Shown piece by piece: positions 24,443-38,300 of a stretch of 64,000 nt of DNA. Location: positions 1,794,120-1,858,119 of the forward strand of contig NC_061455.1 of assembly GCF_022581195.2 (NCBI RefSeq), in the 5' to 3' direction. The translations under genes were made by a program, and so were the position numbers. The notes beneath the pieces were generated by a model. The model made no database searches. It worked only from the letters and a program-made list of their open reading frames with translations, and was not told where the DNA came from. Source of the DNA: Helicoverpa zea. Its lineage: Eukaryota > Arthropoda > Insecta > Lepidoptera > Noctuidae. The number at the start of each line of letters is the position of its first letter. Position 1 is the stretch's first letter.

Positions 24443-25334
24443 TTCACGAAATATAAACCAACCACATTTAACTCGTCATAGTACTATAAAAAACCTTTTT
24501 TTAATTATCACCGCTTCGAAACACATGTTTCACAAGAAAACATGCACCTGGTAGATCTAGCATAACGACATCAATCGTTTATTTTCTTCAATAGCAATAG
24601 TACAAGGCCTTAACAATGGCTACATAGGATGTTTTGAACCTTTGTCTGATAGCATTGCGGTGGGATTCAAATTGTTAATACTAGACTCATCAATTGATTT
24701 TGTCTGTGCTTAATAGTTGCATCATTTCATTTCAAATTACCCACCTCTGTCTGCGCCGAAATTTATATAAAACTAGCCGTTTTAGCACGATTACTTTGCC
24801 TCCCGTGGTAACTACTGCTATAATGGGATAACATAGAAGAATAGCCTATGTAACTCGGGAAGAATGTATGTATCTTTAAAACAGTGAAATATTTCTCAAA
24901 TCGTTTCAGTAGTTTTAGAGCCTTTAAGGTTACAAATAAACAATAAAAAATTTCCTCTCTGCATTAGTAAAGATGGTTTAGCCGTTTTTGCGTTACAAAC
25001 ATACTTACATTCGAAATTATTATCGTAGGTAACGATTTATGAATTCAATGTCGTCATTTGGTAATCTATCATTACGAATTGAAAGCGATCGAAGGTAGGT
25101 TTAATTTCTGTAAACGCCTAAGTACTACATTATTCTAGAAAAATGCCGTCAATTTTGACATTTAAAATTCATGACGCACCCAGTTGTCTGTAATTTCGTC
25201 CATTAGAAAGACTCTATTTGTGTCCTCTGAATAAAATATTTATTTGGAAGTTCTGACGATGATTTGACGTCATGTCTTAATTTTTGTGTTTGTTTGAAAA
25301 TGGCTTAGAATTTCCATAATACACTTATAATCAC

Positions 25335-25560
25335 CTTATCTGCCTAGCCTTTTCCCAACTATGTTGGGGTCGGCTTCCAGTCTATCCAGATACAGCTGAG
25401 TACCTACCACTGCCTATCTGACCTCCTCAACCCAGTTAGTTACCCGGGCAACCCAATACCCCCAGGTAAGACTGGTTGTCAGACTTACTGGCTTCTTCTT
25501 TGGCGACTAATGACAGCCGGGACCTACAGTTTAACGTGTCCCCCAAAACCCCGTTGCGGT
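25335..25560 (-). mobile_element. Truncated SINE copy
   Basis: About 225 bp match the tail half of the intact SINE ('ccttttcccaactatgttgg', 'tatctgacctcctcaaccca', 'gccgggacctacagtttaac'). The tRNA-like head is missing. Internal small deletions are present relative to 54306-54687. Confidence 0.75.
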
Positions 25561-27017
25561 AGAATATAGCTTATTTATAGGGTATCTTATATCTCCGTGC
25601 CAAAATACTTAAACTTATCTCAATCGGTTCAGCTGTTTGAGCATAATTGCAGTACATAACACTCATATCAGCATATAAAGATTTTGAACACTACCGTTTT
25701 AATAGATTAATTAGAGATGCAGCATCAATTAAAGCGATAAAAAAGTACATTTCCGATAATGACCAATTCTTACTGTAAAGATTAGTTAGTGTACATGAAA
25801 CCAGATTTTTTCTTTGTATATGTAGTCAGTTTCCATAATATTGTATTTTCGTTAGTTCCTACATTTTTTATAGAAATGAACACTGGATTACTCAATTTTA
25901 AGGTTTTGTATCTTCTTCAGTGAGCTGTTTTTTTAAGGAATAGAGTATTTTTACCGCAATAGTACATATATGTATGTATGTACGTATTTGCAATATCTTT
26001 GACTTTCACACACGAAATCGAAAATACATTGAGCATCGCTCTTATCATGCAGATATCTATTTATCAGTTTCTCTTGCCAAATATTTTGAGTGACGCTATA
26101 TTTTTATTTACAACTGCATATACTAGTTGAGAAACTCAAAAACAGTGCAATCTTATATAAGGCTATATCTACATTCAATGAAAATATATTTTGACTTTAT
26201 TTCAATGAAATCTTTCAAAATGAAATTCCAGCTGTAAATAGTTTTATACAGAAAGAACAATGTGCATTCTCTAAATGCAGTTTTATGAAACAAAAGAATC
26301 TCAGACAGCCAAAATAAGGTCGCTTCTATTGACTGAAAAGTGTCCAGTGCGCATGTCACAACCGCTCCTTTTTTGCAGTTCATTAAAGAAAAAATTGCAT
26401 AACAAACGCCCACAACACCTTAGGTAAACTATAATGCCCACAATTTAATAATCTATTTATAGAAATTTAATATAACTAAGTGAATGGAAGTGCAATCGAT
26501 GGTTGCGCGCGCATCCGTAAACATGGCTTCTTGCGTCAATTCCGGCCACACGGGAATTTTGTACCGGTAGCATACATTGACGCATTAAGGGGTGTTGGCA
26601 GTGAAAAGCAAAAAGAAAAACAAGCAATAGACGCGAAATAGTTAGATGAGGACATAAATAATGCTTAAGTAGATGTTAGGTAGTAACAGCCAAGTGAAAT
26701 ACTGTGGGTTAGTGTACCACCCGACTCAGGGCATCGCGGTTCAAAAGCCATTCACAAGCGGAGAAAACACCCCGCACAAAATAATGTGTTAAACGTCCTG
26801 AAAAACAAAAACAAATCTCCACTTGTTTAAAATTAAAATCCTTTTTAATACATGTAGAACCAACACTAGATAACAATGCAATAAACACACCACACACGAC
26901 ATTTGATAGGTTGATATAACAAAATAATTCTTTAAAAAGAGTGGGAAAAGTGACAACGGTGTTATTAGACAAACCAGGTCCGAAGGATCTGGGCTGAAAA
27001 GTCCAATTTCACCTGTA

Positions 27018-30000
27018 ATGGAGAAAGGTGAACGGTTTTCAGAATATTTGTTCGCGAAGATGGGCCCTGGTGATAGGGGGCCGAAGACTACCGAAGACAG
27101 GTCTGCTCCTGTCGAACGGACTGGCTTCAGGAAGTTTCTGGTCGACAATGTGATGTTGGTCGTGACCCTGGCTGGAGTCATCACTGGGATCGGTCTAGGT
27201 AAGTCAGAATTTTTATTAACGAAATATTTTGTCAACAAGTTGATATAAACGTTTAGGAAATTGTGACATTTTTAGAGATAAACGGTTTTTTAAATAGAAT
27301 TTACTGTATAAGTAATCCAGTAAACAATTTCTTTGAGCTAATTCTTGAGGGCTAATTTAATTTGTTACTTGTACTTATTTAAATAGTTTTTATGTCACCA
27401 GCAGTCATGCTGCAATGAAAATAACTTTTTCAGTATACTTTTACTTTGGTTTTAACGGCAATCCGTGGAGCTGGACCACATGGTTACCTTTTCTTTGTTT
27501 TCATACTTCACAAGCGATTTCTGAATTTTCATATCTGTTACCAAACAATACTGTAATAACTGTATGGCAACAAGATTAATTTTCTAAGTAATGAAAAAGG
27601 TTCAGGTCTATAACATACAAGATGTAATCTTATTAAGTGCCGTAATTGATGATGTCAATCATGCAGCTATCGGTGTAGTTAAACCTTAAATCACAGATTA
27701 GTATTTATTTATTTTAACCAATGTACAAGAAATCCTTGTTGTGGATTTAGAGTTCAGATAAAACTGAAAAGTTACTTAAAAGTTAATTCGGTTCTCAAAA
27801 CTTACATTTTGGCTGAGTGTGGTAAGAATGATGTATCTAAATCATATTTTCGGTTCCAGGTCTCGGACTCCGGCCTTACCACTTAGGCCCTGACGCGCTA
27901 ATGATAATCTCATACCCTGGTGAATTGTTCATGAGGCTCCTCAAACTTATGATCTTGCCTCTGATCATCGCCAGTCTGATCGCTGGCTCAGCAAGTTTGA
28001 ACGCAAAAATGAGTGGGAAGATAGCTGTGAGAACTTTGCTGTATTTTATACTGACTTCAATGTTCAACGCTTTTCTGGGACTCGTGTTGGCAATGCTGAT
28101 CCATCCAGGAGTGCCTGAGATTAAACAGTTTGGTTCTTACGTTGAGGAGAGGAGGGAACACAGTATTCTGGACAGCATTTTGGATATCGGCAGGTATAAG
28201 ATTGAACTTATTTATTTACTCATAGCAGATGAATACTTGTTTATCTACTATTTCATTAGTTTCATCTATTCCACTGTCAATATTATTGTATAGACTACCT
28301 ACAAGCTTAATAAGTAATACGATAGTATGTTCAATCTCACGCTGAGCACTCTATCGCTCTATTGTATTAGGAGATACTCTAGTTCCAATTATAGTAGGTA
28401 CTCGTACGTAATATAATAGTAATATCCCATTTACGAGTATGTACTTTAGTGGGCGGAACCGCTCAAAATGTTCATCAAAAAACTCCGTAATGTATCCCAA
28501 CACACCTATTACCGGCGAAAACTTTTATCCTAATGACATTTTAGTTTGGAAAACTTTACCAATTACTATGATTGGTGTATTAATATACGTGGGTGAAATA
28601 ATTTGATTGATCACAGGAACATTTTTCCGGACAACATCGTGCAGGCTGCTTTCCAACAAGCACACACTGTGTATACTCAACCGCCTGCAATGTTTGGGAG
28701 GAACGGGAGTGATAATGACACCGTGCCTGCTATGGTTCGGGTTGTAGCTTACAGGTGGGATCATTTATATGAATATTAAGTCATACTGTATTGCTTTTTG
28801 TGCCGAGCAAATTATGGATATTTGTGTGAAGGGAAAGTAAAATGATTGATTGTATTTTCATCAACGGAGCTCATTTAAATAAGCCCAAAGTACAACATAG
28901 ACCTTTCTTAAAGATTTCCAACCGATAGTTCAACGTATTCACTGTCTCTTTAAAACTGACAATAATCCTATTGGAAAATAAGTATATCGATCGCTTTTCA
29001 AGGGCAAGTTAGGGTTACGATGAGCTCGTGCAGTCATGTCTAACAGAGCAACTAATTTTTAATACCTAGCCGTCGAACTAAAACTGACAAGGCCAAAGTC
29101 TATTATATAGAACTAAAGTTACAACTGATTTAAAGTTCTTATAAAGCATGATTGTGATTTAAATAAAACTACCTTTACGGATTTCATCGCGGTTATATTA
29201 ATATTATTTATATTGATGATAATGACGATGATGACAGTATCCATGGTCACGGGCAAATATTGTGATTTTTCTTTTGGACGATTACAGCCAACAAAATCTA
29301 TATCGATGACTTTGTTAGAATTACGGAATGTTCTAAAAATTTCTTCAAATATAATTTCAATCCTTTCACTTTCTTTTTCAGGTCAGGAACCAACACCCTA
29401 GGCTTAGTATTCTTCTGCCTCGTCTTTGGCAGTCTTCTGGGCACATTAGGGGCGAAAGGCCAAGTGGTCATCGACTTCTTCCAAGCTATCTTTGAGGTCA
29501 TCATGAAGATGGTGACAGGAGTCATGTGGTTCACCCCAATTGGGGTCAGCAGTGTTATAGCTGGGAAGATTCTTGGTGTCAATGATGTTGGTGAGTTAAA
29601 TATGGTTAATCGAAGTATGGTTTGAATCTGCCGCATACTTACTGCAGAATAAGCTATAAATATTTAAGATAAGATAATTTGTAAAACATGTGTGTAAACA
29701 AAGGATTTTGTAACATAAAGTGGTTGGCTGATTATGAATCCAATCACACGGTCTGATATCGGCTGATAGATATTTTTGTAATGTATGTACGCACTATTAT
29801 TCACCTCCATACAGATTTATCAGACTGATCAAGCTATGGGCCGACTTAAAGTTTGCATTGTAGGATGGCTCTTACACTATTGGAAAGCTACACTCCTCCC
29901 GAGTATTATAGGCTATAATATTTTATCCTGGTAAGGGCAGTAGTTCCCACGGGAAGCGGGTGAAACCGCGGGAAAACAGCCAGTTTATTTGTAAACCTGT

Positions 30001-33000
30001 TCCCATTTTCTTTTCCAGCGTCAGTAATGTCCCAACTAGCCTGGTTCATAGCGACAGTGGCAGTAGGAGTGTACTTGTACCAGCTCATAGTGATGCAGGT
30101 CATATACTTCATATTCTTGCGCCGCAACCCTTACAAGTTCTACTGGGGCTTGTCCCATGCCATGCTCACGGCTTCTGCTACTGCTTCTACGTAAGTATTT
30201 GTTGTTTTAACTTACAGATGGTTGTTATTCATGATAGGTATCGGAAAATTCTTGGTAAATCATTATTGGTTAGTCCTTTTATAAGTAAGGCAGTGGTTCA
30301 TCTTCGCTTTTCTTCCTTTTCATGTTTGCTTATGATAAGTTTGTCCCTTTTAATAGCTAATATGGCTACCACTGAAGTACTTGTGTTTTCATACAATAAC
30401 TAATATTACTATTTGTTATTTGGCTTGATAAAAATGCAAAATGACCAAACTCTAATACCATTTCTGATAAATTAAAGGAAATAATTACATATAAACATCA
30501 ATTCATCCAATATCAACATCCAACGATACATTTCTAATAAAGTTAAAATATTTAATAAGTAATTTAAAACAACCGAGGGTATTATTTTGCACTCATATTA
30601 GTGGCCATAAAGTTCACAAAAAAGGTCATAACTTTTATATTCTCAAATGAATGAACTCATTCGGATGGGCTCCTTAATTGATCGTAATATACTCTCAATC
30701 AAAGATTGTACCGATTCATTAATTGTTATGTAACTGTTTCATAACATGATTGACTTGTGATGTATTGGATTCATTTGGTGGTCCTGTATTGATTTACTAT
30801 GTGAATTTAACTAGGAAATCATTTTCGTAAGTCAATCTTTTACAGATTAACTGCTTGAGTGCCGCTAATTAGAGAACAATAGAAAATCAATTATGTCTCG
30901 CGTGGATCCGCGCATCGGCGTTCAAGGGTTTAAGAAAGACCCCTCAACCAATTATCTTTATTATTATTCGATATCTTTATTATTCGTAGCAGTTGAACGA
31001 AGTTTTACAACTTAAAATAATTCACAAAGACTCATACCGATTTTACATTCACTGTAATTATTCTTATTCAACCCAGATTTTCAGAAATAAATAGCACTGA
31101 TAAAATTAGACCAAAACCTGACTACTTTTATTTATACGCTCCAACTTGTTATTCATGGCTATCGAATATTGTGTATAAAATCGATAAAATAAAATTCACC
31201 TTACCCATTGCGTAACCAGGTAGGAGCTATTGATTTCTAACTTGGCTGCGTGCATAATAACTTAGAACCAAGTATAGATCAGTCTAAAAATAGAAAACCC
31301 TGAATTAAATTACATGAGAAGCAGGCATTTCCGCAGGCTTTACTGCGAATAAATCTGAAGCACGCAACCTCTTTTGTAGATTATCAAATCTATTTCAAGA
31401 ATGATAGGCTTTTATATGGCTTTTATCTACATTATATCTCTATGGCTGTACAAACATAAAAATTTAATGATCTTTTCTACTTTTTAACTGAAAAATACAA
31501 CAAAAAACTCTCTTTATCACAGTAGATTTATTTTTCATAAAAATATTATTTTCAGAGTTTATTTTCATAGTTTGCCTCAAAAAATGCTCGATAATTTTAG
31601 CAACTTGATCTGTCAGATCATGAAATTGTGATCGTTTCACGATTTTCTCATCCATATTTGGACAGATAACCAATGAAGTGGTTCATGAAACTTTTGAGCA
31701 TATCATGGGGAGAGCGAATCTACAACATGTTGTCGATATAAGATTCCATTGAAGATTTTATACACATTCTTATAAATGCTTCAACAATTTCCAGTGCTGC
31801 AGCACTCCCGGTAACATTCCGCGCGATGGAGGGGCCGCTGCAGATCGACCCGCGCATCACTCGCTTCGTGCTGCCCATCGGCTGTAACATCAACATGGAC
31901 GGCACCGCGCTGTTCCTCTCAGTAGCCAGTGTCTTCGTCTGCCAGATGAACGACATACATCTTGGATTTGCTCAGCTTGCTACTATTTTGTAAGTTTATT
32001 TCTTCATTATTGTGTTTATCTTCATCGGCTGTAACATCAACATGGACGGCACCGCACTGTTCCTCTCAGTAGCCAGTGTGTTCGTCTGTCAGATGAACGA
32101 CAAACATCTTGGATTTGCTCAGCTTGCTACTATTTTGTACGTTTGTTTCTTCATTATTGTCTAACTCATCGGATGCAACATCAACATGGACGGCACCGCA
32201 CTGTTCTTCTCAGAGGCCAGTGTGTTCGTGTGTCACATGAATGACATACATCTTGGATTTGTTCAGCTTGCTACTATTTTGTAAGTTTAATCGTTTGTAT
32301 TGTAATCTTACTGTGCCAAAAGGATCATGCAGTATCGACAGGTCCTGTTTATTTCATTGCATTCTTATGATAAGCTATTATTGGACAAGAAAAATATAAT
32401 TATTTATAGTTTATATTTATAAATGCGAATCCTCTTATGACAGCATTCTTCTGATTAAATTTTTGAGTCTATACTTTAATGGACAATATTAGGTATATTA
32501 TTGTTATGTCCCTTTTTTATATTGTATATCTTCAAATTCATTAAGATTCTAATTATCTTGTTCCAGCTTGACATCAACAGCGGCTTCAGTATCATCAGCG
32601 TCAGTGCCGTCAGCAGCGATGGTGTTACTGCTGGTAGTACTAGCTGCAGTAGACGCTCCTACACACGATGTCTCGCTGCTGTTCGCTGTTGATTGGCTTG
32701 TGTGAGTACTTTTACTATTACTTTACCAGGCCGGGTTAGTATTGGCAGGCATCTTCTTCAAAGAAATCAAGATTACCCTATTGTGCCTGAAACGTTTCAT
32801 AAGAACCAGTGATATGTATTCTTTAAATAAAAACTTTGGTAAGTATTTTAAAAAGTTCGAACTAAAATGTTTGGTTCAAAGCAAAGTGTAGGTACGTAAA
32901 AAAACTTCAACTTCTTCAGATTTTCTTTCATCATCGTCATTTTATAATTATATAAATATTTAATTTATCTTAGGGCAAATAAAATTATTTTTGAACTTAT

Positions 33001-33628
33001 ATTAAAAATAGATGTTCATTTTCTATTTTATATTTTGAATTCTCCACATTTTTGGTCGTTATTTAAGAAATGCTTTAAATGTTTCCAGTGACCGCATCCG
33101 TACACAGAACAACATGCTGGGAGACTGCTACGCGGCGGCGGTTGTTGAACATCTCTCCAAGAACGAACTCATGGCTTGCGACGCTTTAAATGCGGTGAGA
33201 ATTTGTTTTTACATAATAGATTACAAAAGGAGGATATATAAGGATACATAGGGGAAAACATACAGAAATACCTAAGAGTAAACATACAAACATATAAATA
33301 AGTGTGACGTTACAAGTAAATGATTTTGGTTGATCCACCCTGTGCCTATAGGAACTCGACTAGCCTTCTTGAAGCAAAATTGCTATTGAAACCTTTTAGG
33401 CGCTTCCAAAAAAGAACACTAAAAAAAGAACAGACAGATATCTCAAATATCTCTAAATTATATAATCTGAAGTATTTTCTCCAATTCCAGGACCCCATCA
33501 ACGGTTTGACTCCCAACACAGACGTGGACATAGGCATCGTGACCCCCAGTAAAAAGTCCATCGGCTCCGACGAGGTCATCATAGACATGCATTTAAATAA
33601 CCACACCGATACTATCAAACGGATATAG
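27018..33628 (+). CDS. EAAT: Excitatory amino acid transporter (SLC1 family), complete, 9 exons, 535 aa
   Basis: Na+-coupled glutamate/aspartate transporter of the plasma membrane. Exons: 27018-27198, 27860-28193, 28617-28754, 29382-29590, 30019-30190, 31795-31989, 32567-32701, 33089-33194, 33491-33628; they total 1,608 nt with frame intact. The start is the first ATG of the cytosolic N-terminus before helix 1. Visible signatures: PGELFMRLLKLMILP (residues 80-94), FPDNIVQAAFQQ (175-186), two N-glycosylation sequons (N201, N205) in the outer loop between helices 3 and 4, NMDGT (378-382, helix 7 Na+ site), and helix 8 DRIRT with NxxGD (456-467), which keeps the Asp and Arg used for the substrate amino group and side-chain carboxylate. 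Hairpin motifs deviate: HP1 reads ASATASTAALP where the serine-rich motif is usual, and HP2 has SVPSAA in place of GIPQAG. Ortholog (Eaat1 or Eaat2) is not resolved. Convergent with Dachsous. Confidence 0.95.
29745..29870. mobile_element. Short TIR repeat fragment in transporter intron
   Basis: The ends 'ggtctgatatcggctgatag' and 'gccgacttaaagtttgca' resemble the repeat pieces at 498-580 and 60955-61156. It lies in the intron 29591-30018 and is followed (29870-29990) by the dispersed repeat with 'gggaagcgggtgaaaccgcg'. Confidence 0.45.
31876..32290 (+). repeat. Three tandem copies of the NMDGT-encoding half of a transporter exon
   Basis: Unit 1 (31876-32022) is the 3' half of the real exon 31795-31989 plus the start of its intron. 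Unit 2 (32023-32166) and unit 3 (32167 to about 32290) follow head to tail with periods of 147 and 144 bp. Each encodes IGCNINMDGTALF and continues in frame to QLATI before a GT donor (gtaagt, gtacgt, gtaagt). Units 2 and 3 lack the exon's 5' half and have no AG acceptor at their start, so they are probably intronic duplicates and not exons. Unit 2 differs at the protein level by one residue (I to K), unit 3 by about four. Confidence 0.92.
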
Positions 33629-36600
33629 TTTTTACCCTCATTTGTATTCATCCCTTAGATAAGCTTTATTCATGGAGGATAAAATAAAGAGCAGAGATGT
33701 CATAATGCAAAATGTCTTAAGAAAGGGTGATCGGGGGACGATGAACGTTATTAGCTTCACTCTTATACGCCTTCTTAGGAACCCGCCCATTTTTTGTAAA
33801 ACCAAAAATAACACCTCGTTAGATCACTCATAACTGAGCGTTTTGGTTACGCTCACCGAAAGTTATTTAATTTTGACCTAAATAAAGGCGGCTAACCTAC
33901 CTGCGTTATGGTATCTCCGCTCACCTTTCCTTACTCCATGGCTTCACTCAACTTGTAGGGGTTACGTCCACGGGTGGACACAACCCGTGTGAGCTTTGGT
34001 TGAGTTCAAAATGTCAGAAATGTGAAATGCAAGGTGTACTTCTTATGGTTCTATCGAGTTACTTAATAAAAAATATTAATTGAAAGTAATTAAAAGTGGC
34101 TACAGTTTGCACCATTTTTTTTATGAGTTTAAGAAAGTAGCTTAACAAACTTTAGAATGATTTTCATAAGAGGAACGTCCTCTGTATGATCAATAACACT
34201 TTCTTAATCAAAATTGTCTTTGCGTAACCCATCATTTTACAATGTTAATATCAATGTGTTATTCTGATATGCAGGTACACCTTGTATAAACTCGTTGCCA
34301 TCACAACCTCTTTTAAAATCAGTGAAGAATTAAATAAATGGTTGAGTATCATTGCACTAGAACATAAGGCCATTTATAAAATGTAGGCTTAAGAACGTTT
34401 AGATAGACAGGGTTGACCAGAGACGGCCTTACCTTTTTTTGAAAGGCATTTTGATTGTAACCACATCGGAATTGGTTCAGGCGTTTTGGAGAAAATCTGT
34501 TACAATTAAAAATAGCGGAAAATGATAATAAAATTTCATGTGTGTTACTTAGAAGTTCGTAGTAATCGCAGTGTATTTTAAATACTTAGAATTTCGATAA
34601 AAATATTATAAATTCAAGCTTTAGAATGTATTCAAAATCAGTACTAGGATATTAAGCTGACGCCTGTTTTTTGGTAAGTATTTATATATTATAAGTGCCC
34701 ACAATATTCTAAAATATAATATCGTAACTATTGCTTTAATCACATGAAATGGTTATGGGTGAGTGAGAATATCAATTATATTCCTTTTTATAACACCAAT
34801 ACACACTATTATAACAACCAAAACAGGGCTACAGTGTTCGTAGGCATTTTATATTAATATTTATAATAGTATTATAATATACCTATCATACCATATTATA
34901 AATACGCTTTCCCCCATATGGGTTGAGTAGGCATGCTCAATAAAATTAATTTATTCTACGCTTATTTTCCTGCTAAATATAGTATGACTGAACACCTCTA
35001 AAAATATATGTATTATTACATTTTATATAATCAAAATACCAATGGAATCCGTGTGTTCAAAATTTCAAATCCAAATTAAATCCGTCACAGTTTTGAAACT
35101 TTTTTTAACTTAAATGTTTCTTGTTGGATACGTCTAACAATCCATATTGGTTTATAAAATGTACCTATTGATGATGAATAATTTGGATCAATTTTATCTA
35201 TATCACACCTTACACAATTTTGGAAACTTTAATTTGAGAACTGGATACATTTTAATATGTGAGAATATTTTAGGTAATGTTTGCTTTACCTTATAAGTAT
35301 TATCAAAACATCTTTTTAATTAGAAGATATATGAAATACTATGAACTATATACATACATATGAGTGTCACTATCACGGTAAAGTCACGTCTACTTGAAAT
35401 TCCGACTTGTCTGATGACTATCACGCAGACTTCTAATTGGCATGATGACTATCATGATATAGTTGCGTATAACTCCTATTATCATGAAATACTTACTTTA
35501 TATATTTTTATCCTTTATTATTTTCTTCAAGAACAACAATCTGCTATACTATTTTCCTTACCTAGATTACCAGTTGGGTAATCATTATAATATCATTGGT
35601 AGTTGTAGCTCCAACTGTGATAATAATATTTAATTTATCATTTTGTCATATTTAGCTGTAATGTTACTATTATTTAGATAAGTAATTTTGCAAGACATTT
35701 TTCAAAGTAGAGTTAGATTTTCAGATTAACTTTATCATTTTCTACGGCGTCGTATCATTGGCACTCTTTTCTCAAATAACTTCGTAATTGAGGATTTTGA
35801 TTTGATAAGTTTAATATTTTGCAAAATTATTTATCTCCAATTATTTAGTAGGATATGTATTATTTCACGGTGAAGTAATTAATCAATTTTAATAAACAAA
35901 ACTTATCTTTTTTGTGTGTTTTACTATTTCCAAATAGCCTCATTATATCAATTCATGTAATGTTTGGCGTGTTTTCTGCCTTTTTTGATGGGTGCCATCC
36001 TACTTTAAATGACTTTTTGAAACAAGGGTGCTTCCCTAGGCCATATGTATTTTGAAAGGAAAAAAGGTATGAGAAGGGATTTTTAAAAATGAAAAGAGAT
36101 AGTTTTTTAAATTCCATTTTATTTCCACCTAAACAATATTCATACAGTCGGTGGAGTCTACGTCTAATTTATTAACATGTAAACTAAGATAAGTATTTAC
36201 ATTCAGTATTCTAGTTATCAGTCCAGATTTTTTAATACATTTTTAATGTAGTAATTATGTAAAAACACTATAGTGTAATTTTTTAAGTTATAAATGAAAA
36301 GTCATTGACGATTATAGGTGAGCTGTTTCATTGTGTAGACCATTTGTTACGTATAAGTTTTTAAACTTTGCTCTCAAAAACGTTAGTAAATTTATGATAG
36401 ATCATATGATAGATAAGTTTATAAAATACAATTATGTAACAAAAAACCTGAACTGAATCTTTAGGCATCATCAAAATCACAGAGAAACGAAACATCAACG
36501 TTCAATTCACTGAAAACTAATATTACATTATATTTGCAACAGAATTTTACAATATGAATAAGTACATACATCGCTGTGTAATAAAGCTTACAGTATCATT

Positions 36601-36998
36601 GATTCAACAAATCGATTACAATCACGCGATCAATTAATCAATTTGACACATCACTACGAATTGCGTTTCCTAAAAATAATACTTATAGCTTAGAGTAAAG
36701 CTGTATTTTTTGTTAAAAATAAAAAATGGCAGTCTTTATATATTTTTTACAATGAGTATAAGTAAGTATGTACACTTAAAAAATACACCCGATTTTTTAT
36801 TTATATACATTTACCGCAAAAATCGGTAATAAGCGCTTAGAAATCACTTTGAGCATATCTGTGAAGTTCGATTTAAATATCAATATGCGCAAAATGAAGT
36901 AAGCCGATCAGATCGGCCGAATAAATAATACTAACTACACTATAGGCAAAACAGTCGTCCATATATACAGTATTGAATATACTAAGATACAATTATTT
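33629..36998. other. Intergenic space between convergent transporter and Dachsous genes
   Basis: An AATAAA at 33683-33688, about 55 nt after the transporter stop, is its likely polyadenylation signal. For Dachsous on the minus strand, a candidate signal (TTTATT on +) lies at 36796-36801, about 200 nt past its stop; other AT-rich candidates exist further out. No further gene seen in this very AT-rich stretch. Confidence 0.4.
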
Positions 36999-38300
36999 TC
37001 ATATTCTCATGGTGGAATGTGGAGGTTTTCTGTTGGCAGGTGCTGGAGGCAGCCCTGGGCCTACTAGTGGTGACATTGAAGGCGATCGAGTCGCCAGTGG
37101 TGACAAGGAAGGTGAGAATGAAGGTGACATGGCGGCTGCTGCCGAGAACCCACCAGGAACATCATGACTTATTGGAGACCTTGGTAATAACAACTGTGGC
37201 TGTCTACACGATAACGATGGAGCTGGACAGCTTCTAGGAGCCACTGTAGTCAACAACGGTGGTGGAACACTCTTCCCGCCCGATATGGAAGTGCCTTTAC
37301 TCTTCGCACTTGAAGCTCCACTGTTGCCGCTTTGCAGTGATACCGCATCGTCTTTAAGTCTAGCTATTTCAGAAAATACATGCGCTAATGGCTGGTATTG
37401 AGGTCCCCAATCAAGTAAGTAATCCCAATTGTAGCTACCAGTTAATTCTTCTTCAGAGTGAACTATGGAACTAAGACTACCGGTCATAGAAGGTCCTGCG
37501 GTAGGCACAGCGTTGCTGTCTCCTGGAGCACTCGAGAACGCCCCAAGAGCCATAGCTCTGTCAACTGCTGCGCTCGCTTCATCCGCACTGCTCGCTCTTT
37601 CACTACCAGTAACCTCATTAAGCTTAGCGTATATTAAATTGGTAATATCATTCTCATGAGCACCATCTTCATCAAACATGTGCATAGAATCTATAGGCGC
37701 ATGGTGTAACATGGTATCCTTATTTCCTACATTTTCTGAACATCTTCTCGATGACGTGGATGCACCACCGCCAGTTCCAGTATCAACGATTCCTAATCTT
37801 GCTAAGTATTCTTGAGTGTTATGTACAGATACATCAGAAAGATTGTCATCGTCAACTCCATTAGCTTGTCTATGTATTCCGGATTCTCTTTGCATAGGAC
37901 CCTCGTTAATCATTCTTATTTCCTCGTCCTCGCCATCCTCACCGTCTTCTGCCGAGCCTCGGCCGCTAGATCCTGATTGGTCAGATCCTGATAATTCTGA
38001 AGTTGTCGCTGCTCCAGAGTTAGAGCTAGCTGTGTGAGGGCCGTATGGTGGTATTTCATCATATTTAGGAGGTGCGAACTGGTTTGCTGGATTAACTGCA
38101 CCAGTATTTCTTATGGGTATTGTATCAAAGGCACTTGGATCTACATAGCTGTTGGTAGCTCCAACACCCTCGGAACTTAATCCTGGCTTATTGACTTTCT
38201 TATGTCGTTTGTTTTTCATATGTAAGAATAGGAATGCGGCGGCGAATATAATAATGATGAATATGAAAACTATTAGTAATCCTAACGCCCAGTCAGATAA
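36999..38300 (-). other. ds: Dachsous transmembrane helix and cytoplasmic domain (in last exon)
   Basis: The helix is read from about 38294 to 38225 (starting DWALGLLIVF, then a run of Ile/Ala/Phe) and is followed by a basic stop-transfer stretch (KNKRHKK). The cytoplasmic part has a PPKYDEIPPYG motif (PPxY-like), an acidic and Ser-rich segment, the conserved YNWDYLLDWG block near 37440-37380, and a Pro/Ser-rich end PPHSTMRI. This is the region through which Dachsous acts inside the cell. The final exon also encodes the last four or so cadherin repeats. Confidence 0.85.

Larger units (their letters stand above)
20546..27017. other. Intergenic and 5' flank of the transporter; no other gene
   Basis: Apart from the repeats listed separately (LINE ends, TA-rich tandem, SINE fragments) I see only AT-rich sequence. 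A dispersed repeat of the 'gggataaca.a..a.aatagcctatgtaactcgg' type covers about 24775-25020. The 0.5 kb before 27018 should contain the 5' UTR and promoter of the transporter, but no TATA box or initiator is clear. Confidence 0.35.

Noticed and set aside
32023..32290. Units 2 and 3 of the transporter duplication as real alternative exons
   Set aside because: No AG acceptor at their start and no 5' half; splicing 31989 to 32567 gives a complete, in-frame transporter without them.
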